From contig NC_060215.1 in assembly GCF_021130785.1 (NCBI RefSeq), positions 67,336,501 through 67,400,500 on the forward strand: 64,000 bases of DNA, given 5' to 3'. The notes under the pieces were generated by a model. The model was not told the DNA's origin and made no database searches. It worked only from the letters and a program-made list of their open reading frames with translations. Each line of letters begins with the position of its first letter. Positions within the stretch are counted from its first letter, which is position 1. The translations under genes were made by a program, and so were the position numbers. The stretch is from Homalodisca vitripennis. Taxonomy: Eukaryota > Arthropoda > Insecta > Hemiptera > Cicadellidae. This document shows, piece by piece, positions 32,901-54,508 of this stretch.

Positions 32901-35900
32901 AAAAAAGTTTCTCATGCTGGTGGAAGACAGAAATGACCAAACTCCTCAGATATCAACGAATCAATGCTTACAAATCCTTTCATGTTAAATTGAGTAGACT
33001 TAATTTCTTCTTTCAAGTTTTGCATATCAAGATGTTTTGCAGACACATCTCTTATTTTTTCTATCAACTTAGTTTGTTTCAAACAAGCTTTGTGGTTTTA
33101 CTGATCTGCCAGACTTATATTATCAATTTTAACCTAATATACCTTTATCTCTAAATATGTCTCTTAGTCTGGATGAAATTTCGCATAGTTAAAAGAATTT
33201 TATTTCCAATTCCTTGTATATTTCGTGTCCTTTAAACATAGTGTTACTGATTTCTTGTATCACTGAACGATGGAAATGTCTAGAAATGCTGATTCCTTCA
33301 CAATACACTTTAGATGTTACCTTCTCTTGTTTCAATTCAAAAACATGCTCATTTTACATCATTACACATGACAAAACCTACAAAGCACAATATAATAATA
33401 AACCAGGCATATCTAAAAACATTTATAATAAGTAATCAAATTGAATACGTGTAATGCAATTATCAAAGCACTTCGGATTCATATAATTCTGTTCAGTGAT
33501 GTGATTCAACAGAACTGAAATGGACAAGGAATGAAGAATTCAATAAGTATAAGTTTCAATAAAATTTTGGGCATCAGCAAAGGATATTGGTAGGTCGACA
33601 CATGTACATAGTATGCACAGTCCCATTGTGATAATTTTAGTTATGTTTTAAAAATCTTTTGGTAAATTTTAAGTCCAAATAACAGGTCTGGGTGATGTTT
33701 ATGCAGTTTTGAAAATACACATAGAAAATATTGTTAGAGGTACAGCCTTAACCATTATTATTTTACATATTTTTGTGATTTAAATGACATTTTAACCAAT
33801 GCTATATATATATTACAGTTTCCAAGATGCCATCATTTTCTCGTGCAGTCCCCCACACCATGTTTATCCCCTCCCCAATGTTGTCGACTTCCAGAGAAAA
33901 AGCAAGATATGTTTTCGCCATCCCCTATGGTCCTTATAACAATAATCAGCAATTGGATTTTGTAATACTTTTATCCTATACTAATACTGCTTTATACTTT
34001 TTCATGCAAGTAATTAATTTTTTTTATTGGGTCTATTTCACTTTCTTAGCTCTGCATTGTATTTTTAAAACCTTTATTACTTTTATAACTGAATTAATTA
34101 AAATTATACTCTTTCTCTTTATTTGTGACTGCAGTTATTTTATTAGTCCTCCTATGCTCATTTTTAACTGGTAATAATTCTGTCTTATTATGTTTTAAAT
34201 CTTCAGAAACTCTCAAATTGAAAATGTTGAACAAACAAATACTTAAAAAAAATAATGAAAAGCACTATATTTTCTTTCAAATTAACTTGATAAACCTCAA
34301 GTCAATTCTTAGCTGAAAGATATCTCAAAACCAATGTGATAATATTGTTTTACCAAAGTTTCATTATCATTTTCTTTCGATTACTAAGTATTATTACTAT
34401 TAACATTTAAAACACAGTAAAAATGTCTGATACAGAGTAACAATCACATAGCAACAATAGGTTTGTACTGATGTTCTCGTAATGAAATTATCAATCACTG
34501 TACTAAAAGTGTCTCAATGTGTAGCAATATCATATTGTACATTGTTAAAATACTATTAACTTTTGCGGTAAATGATCTTTTCTCAACATTAATAATAAAA
34601 TCTCCTGTTAAATAATATTTTTTAATTTATTCCATGGTATATTTACTAAAGTTTCTTATTTTGTAAATTTATTTAATAAATGTATCTATAAAACACAAAT
34701 TCAGTGCTCTATATAAACAAACTAAAGTATATTTAAACCCATTAAGATAATGTACTCAGTGTTCAGTTGGGTTATTATTTTTTAAGGTACCTTTCTTGAA
34801 GACAATGAAATAGTTAAAAAAATTGCTATTCCACAAGGAATTGTAGAAATCAAAGTAGATTTGTGGATATCTTGTAACCAGGCCCACAAAGAAATCATAA
34901 CGATATGATATTTTTACAGCATGTGTTCCTCAAGTGATGTGTTACTAAGAAACATGCAACTTTTTTAATAACATTTAATAAATAATGTAATTTACGTAAG
35001 ATATAAATTATTAAGAAACATGCCATTCCCTGAAGTCATAATTCATATATATACTGTAACAAATCACATTCTTTTCTTCAGTTGTTTTCGGGACTGATTA
35101 CAAAATTGCCTAAAAGATCTATTTTAAATGCTTATAAATCCTTGGAATGATCAAAATCTTTTCAGGAAAAAGACTCAAATTTTTTAATTAACTGTACAAA
35201 ACCTGACTGTACTACCTTGACTGCTATTTCTAAAATGCAGCATTCATATTTATGTTTAAAAGCATTGCCTGTATAGCAGGTATTTGCTTGATTCTATGTT
35301 AAAAATACTACAATGCGTAGAGCAAAGGCATAATGTTTCTATACCCCTTGTTTATATTTGTATTGTTAAAAATTGGATGATTCTTACTTTTATTATTGAT
35401 GCTCATCTTCTCTTCAATTTGTAAGTTTATAGTAACAAAGATATGTCCCTTTGTTAATTTAAATACTTATTCCAGGGTTTGTTATTGTCTTATTTTAGTC
35501 CATTCATTAGGTTCTCCGTTTTTTTCTACTGCTAAACTAACACTAACTGGGGATTGACAACCAGACAAAGTCACCATTTTCAGTGAAATTATCCGTCTTT
35601 GTTGGCTGATGTTATTTAACTTGTGGTTAAATAATATAAAATCATTTTTATAACGGTTGATTTTAACAAAAAATGTTTTAAAAAGGGATTCAATACTTAT
35701 AACCCTTTTGACACCCTACCATTTCAACTTTGAAACAACCTTGTTACGATGTATGCAAATTCTGAATTGTAGTAAATATTCTATTAAAAGTTAATAATGA
35801 TGATTCCAGAATTTGTGAGCCTCCATCCTATTTATTATTTATCTAACAAGAGGTAAAGAAAGTAAACGCTAATTAATAAGCAATATCAGTTTATTTCAAA

Positions 35901-36923
35901 AAATTGACTTTTTAGAGTAGTAATAAATTGAATTCATAGTAATAATAATAATAATAAATCTAAAATTAGCATTATTATATATATATATGTTTATATATAT
36001 ATAATATATATTATTTTTTACATATCATAAGTAAAGTTTGGCATTTCAATCTAAGAAGATAAGTGATTATTCTCTTAAGCAAGTTGTCAAAAGCCAAGAC
36101 TTAACGTACCTAACATTCTCTCAGCCCAAATAGAGTGAAGAGTATTAATTTGTGCAATGAGCCGCAGATAGATCTTCAGTAACAAAAGATGAGCAGAAGA
36201 CAGAGTTTATATGTAATAGTGGTAACAATGAAGCAGTTGGGAGTAGTAAGTACTATTAGAAAATCTGTCAATTCCAGAGTACAAAATTTAATCCTATTGC
36301 ATACAAAATTTTTATTATAAGTTCAATTTAATGTTGTGTCTTCTCAGCTCATTTGTGACAGTATTTCCAACAAGTACTGGTAGATTCATTTAATCAAAAG
36401 CAAACAAAAATAAATAAACTCTACAAGGCTACTGGTACATTTGTTGTTTACTCCTATAAAAACATAAATTTAAGCTGAACATAACACACTACAAAAGAAT
36501 GCTTTGAAATTATTTTAGAGATGGAACGACAAAGATAAAGTGCGAGTAATATTAACTGTTATAACTAACTATACAAGCGACTTACAATATACAAGCCAAA
36601 CAATGAAATGAGGATACAACCTAAGATCGTTGGAAATATAAAAATAATTTTTTAAAGATCAAGTCTCCCGTTGTTTGATCTTATGAGCTGCAATAGCAAG
36701 GAAGACGAAAGATCTGCGGGAGCGGAAATATCGTTCCATCTCTACATTAAAGTCCTAAGCTGGTATAGACACAAACAGAAAATCAACAATTAGAAATTTG
36801 GCATAATTACAACATCAAATAGAAAAGTCATGTCAAGTCACTTGAACTGTGTTGACTTGGAATAAAATAAAACCGTTGAGGAGCCCCATTCGGTAACAGC
36901 CAGTGAAAGAGAAAAACAGGAGC
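32901..36923. other. Intergenic and Rho1 3' UTR region
   Basis: Mostly AT-rich sequence. A short stretch of higher GC at 33820-33935 has an open frame (PSFSRAVPHTMFIPSPMLS) I do not recognise. TAA and TA microsatellites lie at 35939-36012. The last several hundred bases before 36923 should be the Rho1 3' UTR (- strand); no polyadenylation site can be assigned with confidence. Confidence 0.45.
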
Positions 36924-45614
<8,691 letters not shown>

Positions 45615-46288
45615 TTACAATAAAATAATTTATTTCTATGGGTAGTTCTTGTAACTCATATTGTGAACATGTATTTTGATTGGAAACTTTAATACACCAA
45701 GTTAATTTTGATTAGCATTTAAAAAAATGCTAAGATTAATGCAAATAAATACATGTTTGGATTCAAAATGTTAATCTATTTTTAGCCTTATTATGTCTAA
45801 TTAATCCTTTATTTTTCATATTGATTGGTTGAAAACATTTGTAATCAGGCAAGCAAATTAAAATTACCTGGCTTCCATTTTGAATGAAATTTAAGCAAAC
45901 TTGCTGTGTCAAATATTATATTCCTATGGTAATATTTTTATTAGATTTGTATTTTGCTATTTGGACACTACATTACAGACAACATATTTATCTTGTTATA
46001 TATGCCATATACTGTCAACTCAGCTTAGGTTCACTTAGAAAAAAAAAAATAAAAGTCACATTTGTCAATAAGTTGACATACTGCCTTTGTTTAGCTTCTA
46101 TACAGTGTATCCGGGCAGAAGTCAGAAGTTATTTATATGAGGATTAAATTTTACAATGTTGTGAAGTAAATACACCCTTGTGGAAATTAATGGAACCAAG
46201 GAGCAAAATTTTCTTGGTTGGCAGCATTGTTATATTACCTTCATAAGCTGTTAGGAAATACTAAAGTCAACAGCTGATATTTTGATGA

Positions 46289-46304
46289 GTTGCATTTACA
46301 AAAC

Positions 46305-46358
<54 letters not shown>

Positions 46359-46371
46359 TTGTAAATGCAAC
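46289..46371. repeat. 18-bp perfect inverted repeat around a (TA)n tract
   Basis: GTTGCATTTACAAAACAA (46289-46306) and its exact complement (46354-46371) enclose about 47 bp of almost pure TA. The whole can form a long hairpin or cruciform. It lies upstream of the Rho1 coding region, probably in its first intron. Confidence 0.95.
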
Positions 46372-46382
46372 AATGGATACAA

Positions 46383-46435
46383 TACATGGTATACACACAC
46401 ACACACACACACGCACACGCACACGCACACGCACG

Positions 46436-46484
<49 letters not shown>

Positions 46485-46504
46485 CACACACACACACACA
46501 CACA
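46383..46504. repeat. (CA)n microsatellite with CG variants
   Basis: About 120 bp of ACACAC with a block of ACACGC/ACGC variants in the middle. Long frames on both strands here are artefacts of the repeat. Confidence 0.95.
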
Positions 46505-46811
46505 CCAAATAGTTAGTATAATGTGTAAAAAGTAAGTTATGATGAAGTCATTTAAATGTTTAGTATTCTTTCTGTCCTAAAGACCTTATAAGAAATACTG
46601 TTTTGTTCAAGTTAGTTATTGTAAGAAAACCCTTTTAAATTGACCAAGGCATAATTAGATAAAGGTTTAATTAAAAAAGATTTAAAAAACATTAAAAGGC
46701 TTAGATTCCTAAAACATGTAATTTTTATATAATGTTTTACACAACATTACAGTATGTTGTAGGTATTAGGTGCCACATTGCAAATATATACAATTTACCC
46801 ACAATATTAAA

Positions 46812-47003
46812 GTAAAAACAAAATAATCTTAAATCACAATCTGAACAAAAGATAATAAATATAAATTACCGAAATATCTTTGTTTACAAACACAACCAGC
46901 CGATATCAAGGTAAAAACAAAATAATCTTAAATCACAATCTAAACAAAAGATAATAAAAATAAATTACCACAACATCTTTGTTTACAAACACAACCAGCC
47001 TAT
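46812..47003. repeat. 99-bp tandem duplication
   Basis: Copy 1 (46812-46910) and copy 2 (46911-about 47003) both begin GTAAAAACAAAATAATCTTA and end CACAACCAGCC(G/T)ATAT, with few mismatches between them. Confidence 0.95.
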
Positions 47004-48936
47004 ATAGCATATTGATGCTCAATCAGCCAAGTGAACTATCATTTGTTTCAAACAGAAAAATTATTATTCTGTAAAACAATTTAAAAGTTACTCCATTGAG
47101 AAAGGAACATAAATGTGGACCCCATAAACAATGTGGAACAGAAGTACATGACCAACTCAATCTTGAGTCTTTCGATGGAGTAGACGAGCACAAAAGGTTA
47201 AAATTAATTACTACTTTTAAAAATGATGAACTATAGTTGTAAAATTATTATATCACAAAGCTGAAGACCTCATACTATTTCAGATATGTAGACCTCACGA
47301 AGCTGAATCTATAAATCACGTATTTTTTTTAACCTTGTTTGTAGCAATCAACGGTTATCCATCAATTACAGATTGTTTTCTTGAATTTTAAAAATGTCAG
47401 AAAGAAAAATCTTTTTCATGTATGATTCCGTAGGCTAACTGTGTAAACATTAATAAATCTTTTTAACTGCCATTGGTGGAATTATCAAGAGACCAGTTGG
47501 CAGTTGACTACTGTTTGAAGAAATGTAGAATAAGATCAGTTCACTTTCAATATGATTCATATTTCTTCACGATCCACCAAAATTGGTATGTTATTTCATG
47601 TAGATTTCACAAATACAAGTTTAGAATACACAATGAATAATGCTGGTGCATCACTATGGCGGCCATAGTCCTCTCGAAATTATAAAGTTGGTTCACAAAC
47701 ATAAAAGCAATAGTGATTATGATGAAAGCATTGAAGATTGTCGTATTTGCTGCTGCAACTTGAAAATTGTTTTAAGGCTAGCGAATTACTACAAAGATAA
47801 TAAATAAATACCAACACAGCGCTACCGTTGGGTAGACTGCAGCCCAATATTGCGGGTCAGAGGTCTAGCGGTGGACGAACTTTCGGTACGAGACGATGAT
47901 TTCGCCGGTACACAAGGTCGGTTCAGTACAATCAACAAATAAACCAAATAATTTCATCTGAACTCTACTTAATTAATTTATCTTTTGTGGGGGAGGGGGA
48001 AGCCTAAGAATACCACATTACTTTAAAGGAATTTGCAGAAATGCATGGAAATGAATATATTTAAAATTCCAAGTAATTTTTCCTCTTTAAGTCATACAAA
48101 TGGTAGGTTCTAAAATGCGCCTCCAGAATATATTACATTTACGTAAAAATGTATGGATGTATATTTATAGAGAATATATCTATTTACAACTACGCGAAGT
48201 ACGACGTACGGATAAAATACGAAGTAGCGATCGTCTGCTTACTATCGAGGAGCTAAAGTCCGAGCATAGAACCAGCAACACGCTAGCGTTGAAAAATATA
48301 GACACAGAAAAAACGAACTTTAACTATAATATTATTTATAAATTACGTTATTCTGTTGCTATATATTTCTAAATAGTTTTATAAACAAAGAACTACAAAA
48401 ACATTTCACCAATCGGTAATTTGAGTACTGCCGATCGCTTGTGTCCGCGAATAGACAGTGTTGTTTCGTAGTCCTTGTAATCTAACTAACAGACTCAGCT
48501 AGTTAGTCAGTTACATTGTTTCAAGTTTAATGTTTGTGTTGTACATATGGGGAACACCCAACACTAACCATGGCAGACGTGAGCTTCAGGACAGTGCCAC
48601 ACGATGGCGCTTATCCGCCGCCAATTCTAATTCGTTATTTAGTTTTACTTCATATAGTACATATTTTCGCAACCCAGTTACTTCTTACTGGTTAGTATAA
48701 GTTACATCAGATGTTCTTGGGACTAAATTCTTGGCGGATTGATAACCTAATTGGCACGCGTATTAATTATTTCTCTCGGGAACTTTGTAGCTGCAAAACC
48801 TCGCTACCGAAGCTACATCTCGCGCTTTGTCCGTAAGTAACAATTTATATTTTCGTATCATAAGTTAGCCCTTTCATGCGAGACATGTAATTTGAATGTA
48901 ATGTAAAGTAAAATTATAAATTGTAAAGTAACTTAC
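47004..48936. other. Rho1 upstream region or first intron
   Basis: No coding sequence. A stretch at 47820-47940 and another at 48538-48640 are richer in GC and CpG than their surroundings and could be promoter or leader sequence. A dispersed motif lies at 48431-48460. Confidence 0.35.
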
Positions 48937-49015
48937 CTTGAATGTGTTTTATTTGCCGGATCAACTTGGATAATATTTGTGCCGACTACAGACTGCATTG
49001 TCGAGCAAAGAATGG
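48937..49015 (-). other. Candidate Rho1 5' UTR exon
   Basis: On the - strand the sequence ends ACACATTCAAG|GTAAGTTAC, a near-ideal splice donor, at 48937. The first Rho1 coding exon begins with an acceptor 8 nt before the ATG, so an upstream leader exon is required. This is the best donor I see upstream, but the link and the exon's 5' end are inferred. Confidence 0.35.
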
Positions 49016-50229
49016 TGACGCCCGCGTTTGTGAGTCAAGTTCGTAACAGGGAAGTTATTTTTAAAAATTTAATAATTATTAATTTCGAAGGTACAATCCA
49101 TAGAACATTGGAATATTTAGGCCCATCCCATGGTATCATATTTTAGTTTATTCATACTCTATTTGGCAGCAACGTGGCAATACTTTAATTTTTTATGAAC
49201 TAGAGGTTGTGCTTTTTGTTTATTTTCCAATATTAAATATAAACGTAAACTTCGAATTTCGAGTATTCATTACTACGACCTCAGCGGTATCCAACCCCAT
49301 GTGTATTGTCCATTCGGTACAACATTAAATGTTTCTCCTGCCGCTCAACCCTCAGCTCAGTCTGTCATTGTTGTACAACAGGAAGCAAACGCCCCCCTGT
49401 ATACATCCAACTGACATTCTGGTGTACTCAAAAACCCCGGCTGCACCTCTTATCAAACCGTCAAACATTATATTATTCAACGAACCGAACTCTTAACCCT
49501 GTTTATAACACTGTACACTTTAGGCCTGTGCTATCTATCTAACACACGTCTTTCCAAAACACTATTTTCTCTAAAGAATAAGAGTTGGACAACTTCGTCC
49601 GGAGACCCCAATTCGGCGACTGAATAATACTTAAGTATAAAAACCACGTTTGTATCGCGGTTACTACCGCTTAAAGCGTACCACTCGTTTAGTGCTGAAG
49701 TAAAAAACGATCGGTCGGCCGATTTTAATTGTTCAATGCATTGTTACGTACTTGTGAGGGGGGGCGGAGGCTTGCCACGGCACAGGAGTAGAACTAACCA
49801 AGATAAAACTCATTACACTAGTGGAGATAACCTTAGATCAAACGGTGTCAGAGTAGCTAACGAACATATGTCGATCTTCATTCACAATTTCACGAGCCAC
49901 GTCGCGTAAAATACGACGTTCCGTGATTAATCAGTTATTGATTCAAGAAGCTGTCAAATTATGTCTTGATTTTATAAGATTTTGGAGACGGAAAAAGTAT
50001 TTTTGAAATTTTCCCGGTTCTCAGAAAAATTCCCGGCTTATTCCCGGTCGGGTGGCCACTCTGTTTAATAATATCAAAACTATTAGTTGTTAATAACTGT
50101 AGTTAAATATCCTGGTGGTGTAAGGTCTTCTGAGTTTGGTTCATTGCATAAAAATGCTAATATAAACAAATAATACTACTAAAGCTTCTCCTAGATAAAG
50201 TATTGTTCTGAGTTCATTTATAAGTATTT
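49016..50229. other. Unassigned stretch of higher GC
   Basis: Between 49280 and 49640, and again near 49740-49920, GC and CpG are higher than in the surrounding DNA. An open frame at 49306-49542 (+) and overlapping alternatives (for example NVSPAAQPSAQSVIVVQQEA) show no family I know. It could be an old element, a leader exon or a regulatory region. Confidence 0.3.
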
Positions 50230-50815
50230 ATCTTACTACATGAGATAGCACATTTTAATTTTTGGTCATCAGGACAGAGTCACACAGCTCATTAGCAATG
50301 GTAATGCACTGATGTTTTTGGTAAAAATTGAGCAATTTTGGTACGAATTTCGCGGCGATCCGTCTCATGTCAAAACCATTGGTAAAAATCAAATGGCATG
50401 AGCCAATCAATACGTTGAGGTCCTCAGCAACTTCTCTAACCGTGATTCGACGATTGGCCAATACTATTTTCTTCACTTAATTCATGTTTTCGTCTGTTCT
50501 TGACGTGCTCAGTCCTCCGGCATGCTGTTCATTATTCACATCTTCTTGGCTCTCTGAGAACGTTGTGTACCACCGATAAATGTTGCTTCGGTCCAAGATA
50601 GCTTCTCCATAAGCCACAGTCAACATTTTGGAATGTATCCGCACACTTAATTTTGTTTTTAACACAAAATTTGATACAGATTCTTTGATTCATTTTTTGC
50701 AAATAGGCACAAATCGAAGACGAGCCATGACATGTGTAAGCAAATCAGCTATCAACAATTAACTGAACGTTCAAAATGGCTGAACTTGTTGGCATATGTC
50801 AGACAAATATGTACC
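50230..50815 (-). mobile_element. mariner element, 5' part only
   Basis: On the - strand an end-like sequence GTTGGTACATATTTGTCTGA (from 50815) is followed by a leader and the transposase start MNQRICIKFCVKNK (ATG at about 50693). The frame shifts to MLTVAYGEAILDRSNIYRWY, then KKIVLANRRITVREVAEDLN and KFVPKLLNFYQKHQ, and ends at about 50255. These are the helix-turn-helix and linker blocks of mariner transposases of the SETMAR/mellifera type. The catalytic DD34D half is missing. Confidence 0.85.
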
Positions 50816-51225
50816 AACACAATGCCTAAAAAAAAAGAACATACATAACCTGCGGAAATTTAAAAGTCACGATAATTTTAAACAGACCTTGTATACTTTA
50901 TACTATATTCTCCCCTGTCCAATAAAACCCAATAAATCTATACAGCATGGTAAACATGGAATCGACTATATACTTGAGACCATATTCTCCCTGGGCTTTT
51001 TGGCAAGTTCATGAAAAACAAGATACTGGGTTTAAAACAGTGTTACAACAAAAGTAAATAAATATTTTTACCTTTTGTCAAAAAGATTATGATAATGATA
51101 TTATACATAGCAAAAGGTAGATAATACTAATATTTAGGATATAAGATTTTTAAAGGAAATAAAATAACCATTACTGGTACTGCAATAATTGTAAAAGCTA
51201 GCACTATTGTTCTTGTTGATTAGAC
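50816..51225. other. Intergenic, nothing recognised
   Basis: A spacer of about 400 bp between the mariner fragment and the piggyBac-like element, with no feature seen. Confidence 0.5.
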
Positions 51226-51229
51226 CTAT

Positions 51230-54200
51230 CCCTTTCAGGCCCCGACCACAATATTTTGTGGGTTCAGTTAAAAATTTATTCTTCACAGCATAGACCTTTT
51301 TACAAGTTGTGACCCACATCACAAGATTTTGTAGGTTCTACTGAACACAACCAGCTGGTCTGTTTGGTGCTACAGCCTGGTGGCGAGTTTGAGAGAACTA
51401 TTTTGTATGTTGTTGTTTATCCAAGATGACGCTGTGTGCTGACGCTGCAGGTAAATATACAAGTTTTTTACATTAAAACTAATCAAAACCAACTTAGCTT
51501 GCCTTGTTTTGGTTAAGAAAGAAATGAAGAATACAAAGATAGTAGTTAAATGATGAAACACTGTTTTTAATTTATTATCTGTAAAATGACAGTAAAAGTT
51601 AACCTACAAAATTTTGTTGTCTGGGCCTGCAGCCCTACTTTGTTATTTTTTTAAGTTACTGCTACGAAACTAAAAACTATGTTGTATACTTATTTTAATA
51701 ATAACTTAAAGTTATGCAATTTGATTATACAAAGTGGTACCTAAATTGTGGTTACTCTAACATCGGTATTTACATAGGCCTAGTCCTAAAAAGTTGGTGC
51801 ATTTGAAAATCTGTTGTAGGCCCAAGTAAAATGTTTAAAAATTGCTAATCAAAGGTGTATCTTTTTAGGAGTTGACAATTTGTCCTTTCTCAATGACGAC
51901 CAGCTATTAGAGCTTTTGGAGAACTCTGATTTGGAAGATTTTGATATTGATGAAGAAGATGTGCCACAACTGCAATTAGCTGTAGCTAATGAAATGGAAG
52001 CAGACCCACAACGGTGTCCATCACCACTGAACTCTGACATTCCACTACAAGTCCGGATGGAAACAAGGAAAGCTCAGACAACGGTGGAGAATAAAACCTT
52101 GGGAAACGCCAATTGAGTGGCACCCATCATTGAACTTCCAGTAAGTATTCTCGTAGCCTACATTATTAAACTTAGGCCAGATCAAAACTTAACTTTCAAG
52201 AATCAAAGTCAAGTTCGTGCAAAGTTGTTTTAGTTTGATTATTGTTGATGTTATGTCAGGTACAAATGAAAGAACTACAAAAAAATGTACTGCAAAAAAT
52301 ATTCTTTTTAGCAGACTAAGATTTGTTTTGTTGTTACAGGTGGAGGAACTTCTAGGCCCTAGTGAATACTTTGGACGGTACCTTACTGAAGAGCTGTTTG
52401 AGTTAATGGCTGTAGAGTCTAATAAGTATTAGCTTGATGGACTGCAGTAAAGAGCTAAACACTTCACTATCTGAAACTAAAAAAAGTTTTTTGGGATCCA
52501 GCTGATCATGGGTACTATAAGATACCCAAGACTTCGAATGTACTGGGACCAAAAGTACAGACTGCCAGCTGTGGCTGATGCCATGTCGAGGAATAGGTTT
52601 TACAGAGCTAAGGCAAAACTTACATTTGGTTGATAACAATACTGTAAACAAAAAAACAAAACAAAACAAGTTCTGGAAAGTCCAACCCATTATAGATGCT
52701 GTCAGAAAACCGTTGTTTGGTATGGCCTCGCCAAACAGGAGATTACAGCATCGACGAGCAGATGATTCCATTTCTTGGTGCCTGCCCTAGTAGACAATAT
52801 GTAAAAAATAAACCTAGACCAGTAGGTCTAAAAAACTTTGTTTGCACAACATCAAGTGGTCTAGTTGTAGACTTTGAGATGTATCAAGGTAAAACCACTC
52901 CTTGGGAAGACAGTGGTTTAGGTCTTGGGGCAAATGTAATCCTGCACCTGTCCAAAACCTTGCCAGCTAATTCCCGACTTCACTATGACCGCTATTTTTC
53001 TACACTAAGTTTGCTTGATGCCCTTAAGGAAAAAGGTTTTTTTTGGGACAGGAACTATAATGGGTAACAGAATTGGGGAAAGCAGTCCAGTTTCCAAAGA
53101 CAGTGAAATGATTCGGGGGGAATCCGTTCCAAAAAGTCAGAGGGGATGAAAGTGTTTGTCCTGACTAAGTGGAAAGACAACAAGACTGTGCTTATGGCTT
53201 CAAATATTTATGGGGTGGAACCAGTACACGAAGTTAAAAGGTGGGACAAAAAAGAAAAAAAACTATTCAAATGTTCATTGCCCAAACGTCGTAAAAATGT
53301 ACAATGAAAAAATGGGAGGTGTTGACATTTGCGACCAGCAGATGGAAGCATACAGGACATTTTTCAAGACCAAAAAAGTGGCCCTTAAAAGTCATCATTC
53401 ATTTTATGGATCTGGCAGCAGTGAACTCCTGGATGGAGTACAGGTCATCTGCTATAGCTAATAGTATTCCCAAAAAAGATCAGCTAGATTTAATGAAGCT
53501 AAGACTAGCTATAGCAGAAAAGCTCATTGCCGTGCCCACTTCCAAAAGGTATCAGGAAGCAGAGGAAGAGGAGGGACCTCCTGCAAAGAAGACTCTTTGT
53601 GCACCCCTACCTTGCAAAGAGAAACTGCAAGATGGGTTTTCGCACTGGCCCGTGATGGACGAGCTATCCACAAATAGAAACTGCAGGCCCCAGGCTGCAA
53701 AAGCCGAACACGTGTCCGGTGCACTAAATGTAATATATATTTGTGTCTTTCTGTAAAAAACTCATGTTTCAAAGACTTTCACTGTAAATAACCATATCTG
53801 CCTTTTCTCTTCTATCTACCCTTTTTTAACTACTTTAAAACTAACTCTGATGTCATTAATTAAGCAAAATGTCAAGTCGTGAGCATTGTTTTAGTATGCG
53901 TGTTAATATAACATTAAGTGTGTCTGTTTATATGAGTGTATAACAACATTTAATACAATACATGATGTTATTTAACTTGTTTTCTTTTTAACTTCCCATA
54001 ATTAGTGCATAACAATGTGTTGCTGTTTACAAAGCATATGGTTGTTGTCTGTGCATAATGACGAGTCAGGTAAGCAGGGTTAAAAACCCAGGCCACAAAA
54101 TTTTGTGGGTCATAAAAAACCATAAAAGCATAAATAAATAAATACAAAAAAAATACAGTTATTTATTTGGCTCATAAGAAGTAAAGTTAACAATAAATCA

Positions 54201-54240
54201 TAGTTTATTTAAAAAAATTACAAGGCTGGGCCTGAAAGGG
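51230..54240 (+). mobile_element. piggyBac-like transposon with both ends, frame broken
   Basis: The element is 3011 bp. The ends are CCCTTTCAGGCCCCGACC and, inverted, CCCTTTCAGGCCCAGCC. Subterminal palindromic motifs recur: CCACAATATTTTGTGG at 51246, ACAAGATTTTGT at about 51322 and the perfect CCACAAAATTTTGTGG at 54093-54108. It carries a degenerate transposase gene on the + strand. The flanking tetramers are CTAT (left) and TTAT (right), not TTAA, so the target site has mutated or was atypical. Confidence 0.9.
51870..53790 (+). pseudogene. piggyBac/PGBD-type transposase, degenerate
   Basis: The N-terminal acidic region reads LNDDQLLELLENSDLEDFDI (about 51883-51945), a common start in PGBD proteins. 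Later blocks in several frames: VEELLGPSEYFGRYLTEELF (about 52340-52400), RRLQHRRADDS (about 52730), KPRPVGLKNFVCTTSSGLVV with DFEMYQGKTTPWED (about 52812-52910), RLHYDRYFSTLSLLDALKEK (about 52975-53035), MGGVDICDQQMEAYRT (about 53310-53355), and a C-terminal cysteine-rich end PGCKSRTRVRCTKCNIYLCL (about 53690-53750). The NFVC, D-YF and D-DQ blocks are the DDE core neighbourhoods of DDE_Tnp_1_7. At least four frameshifts or stops; inactive as read. Confidence 0.9.
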
Positions 54241-54508
54241 TTATATACATAACATATTGTCTGGTAAAGAACCGCACCCTGTAGAACAACGGACTTAAAA
54301 TTTGTAATGTGTAGAATATGTATACTCTTTATAACACTAAACATAGGAAAATATAGAATCTATTGTAAAGAATCTGCCTTTTATAAAATAATACAACTAA
54401 CCAGGCTGAGTATTTTTTTAAACCCACAAATATATCTCTGTTAAACTCTGACAATCAATAAAATATCTTTCTGTAGGTAAGAAAGTATCTGGACACGTTA
54501 CACATTAA

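Noticed and set aside
46241..46512. Four overlapping open frames with Cys-Val, Thr-His and Ile-Tyr runs
   Set aside because: Artefacts of the (TA)n and (CA)n tracts.
49280..49930. LTR retrotransposon or endogenous virus
   Set aside because: No paired terminal repeats, primer site or gag/pol motifs could be seen.
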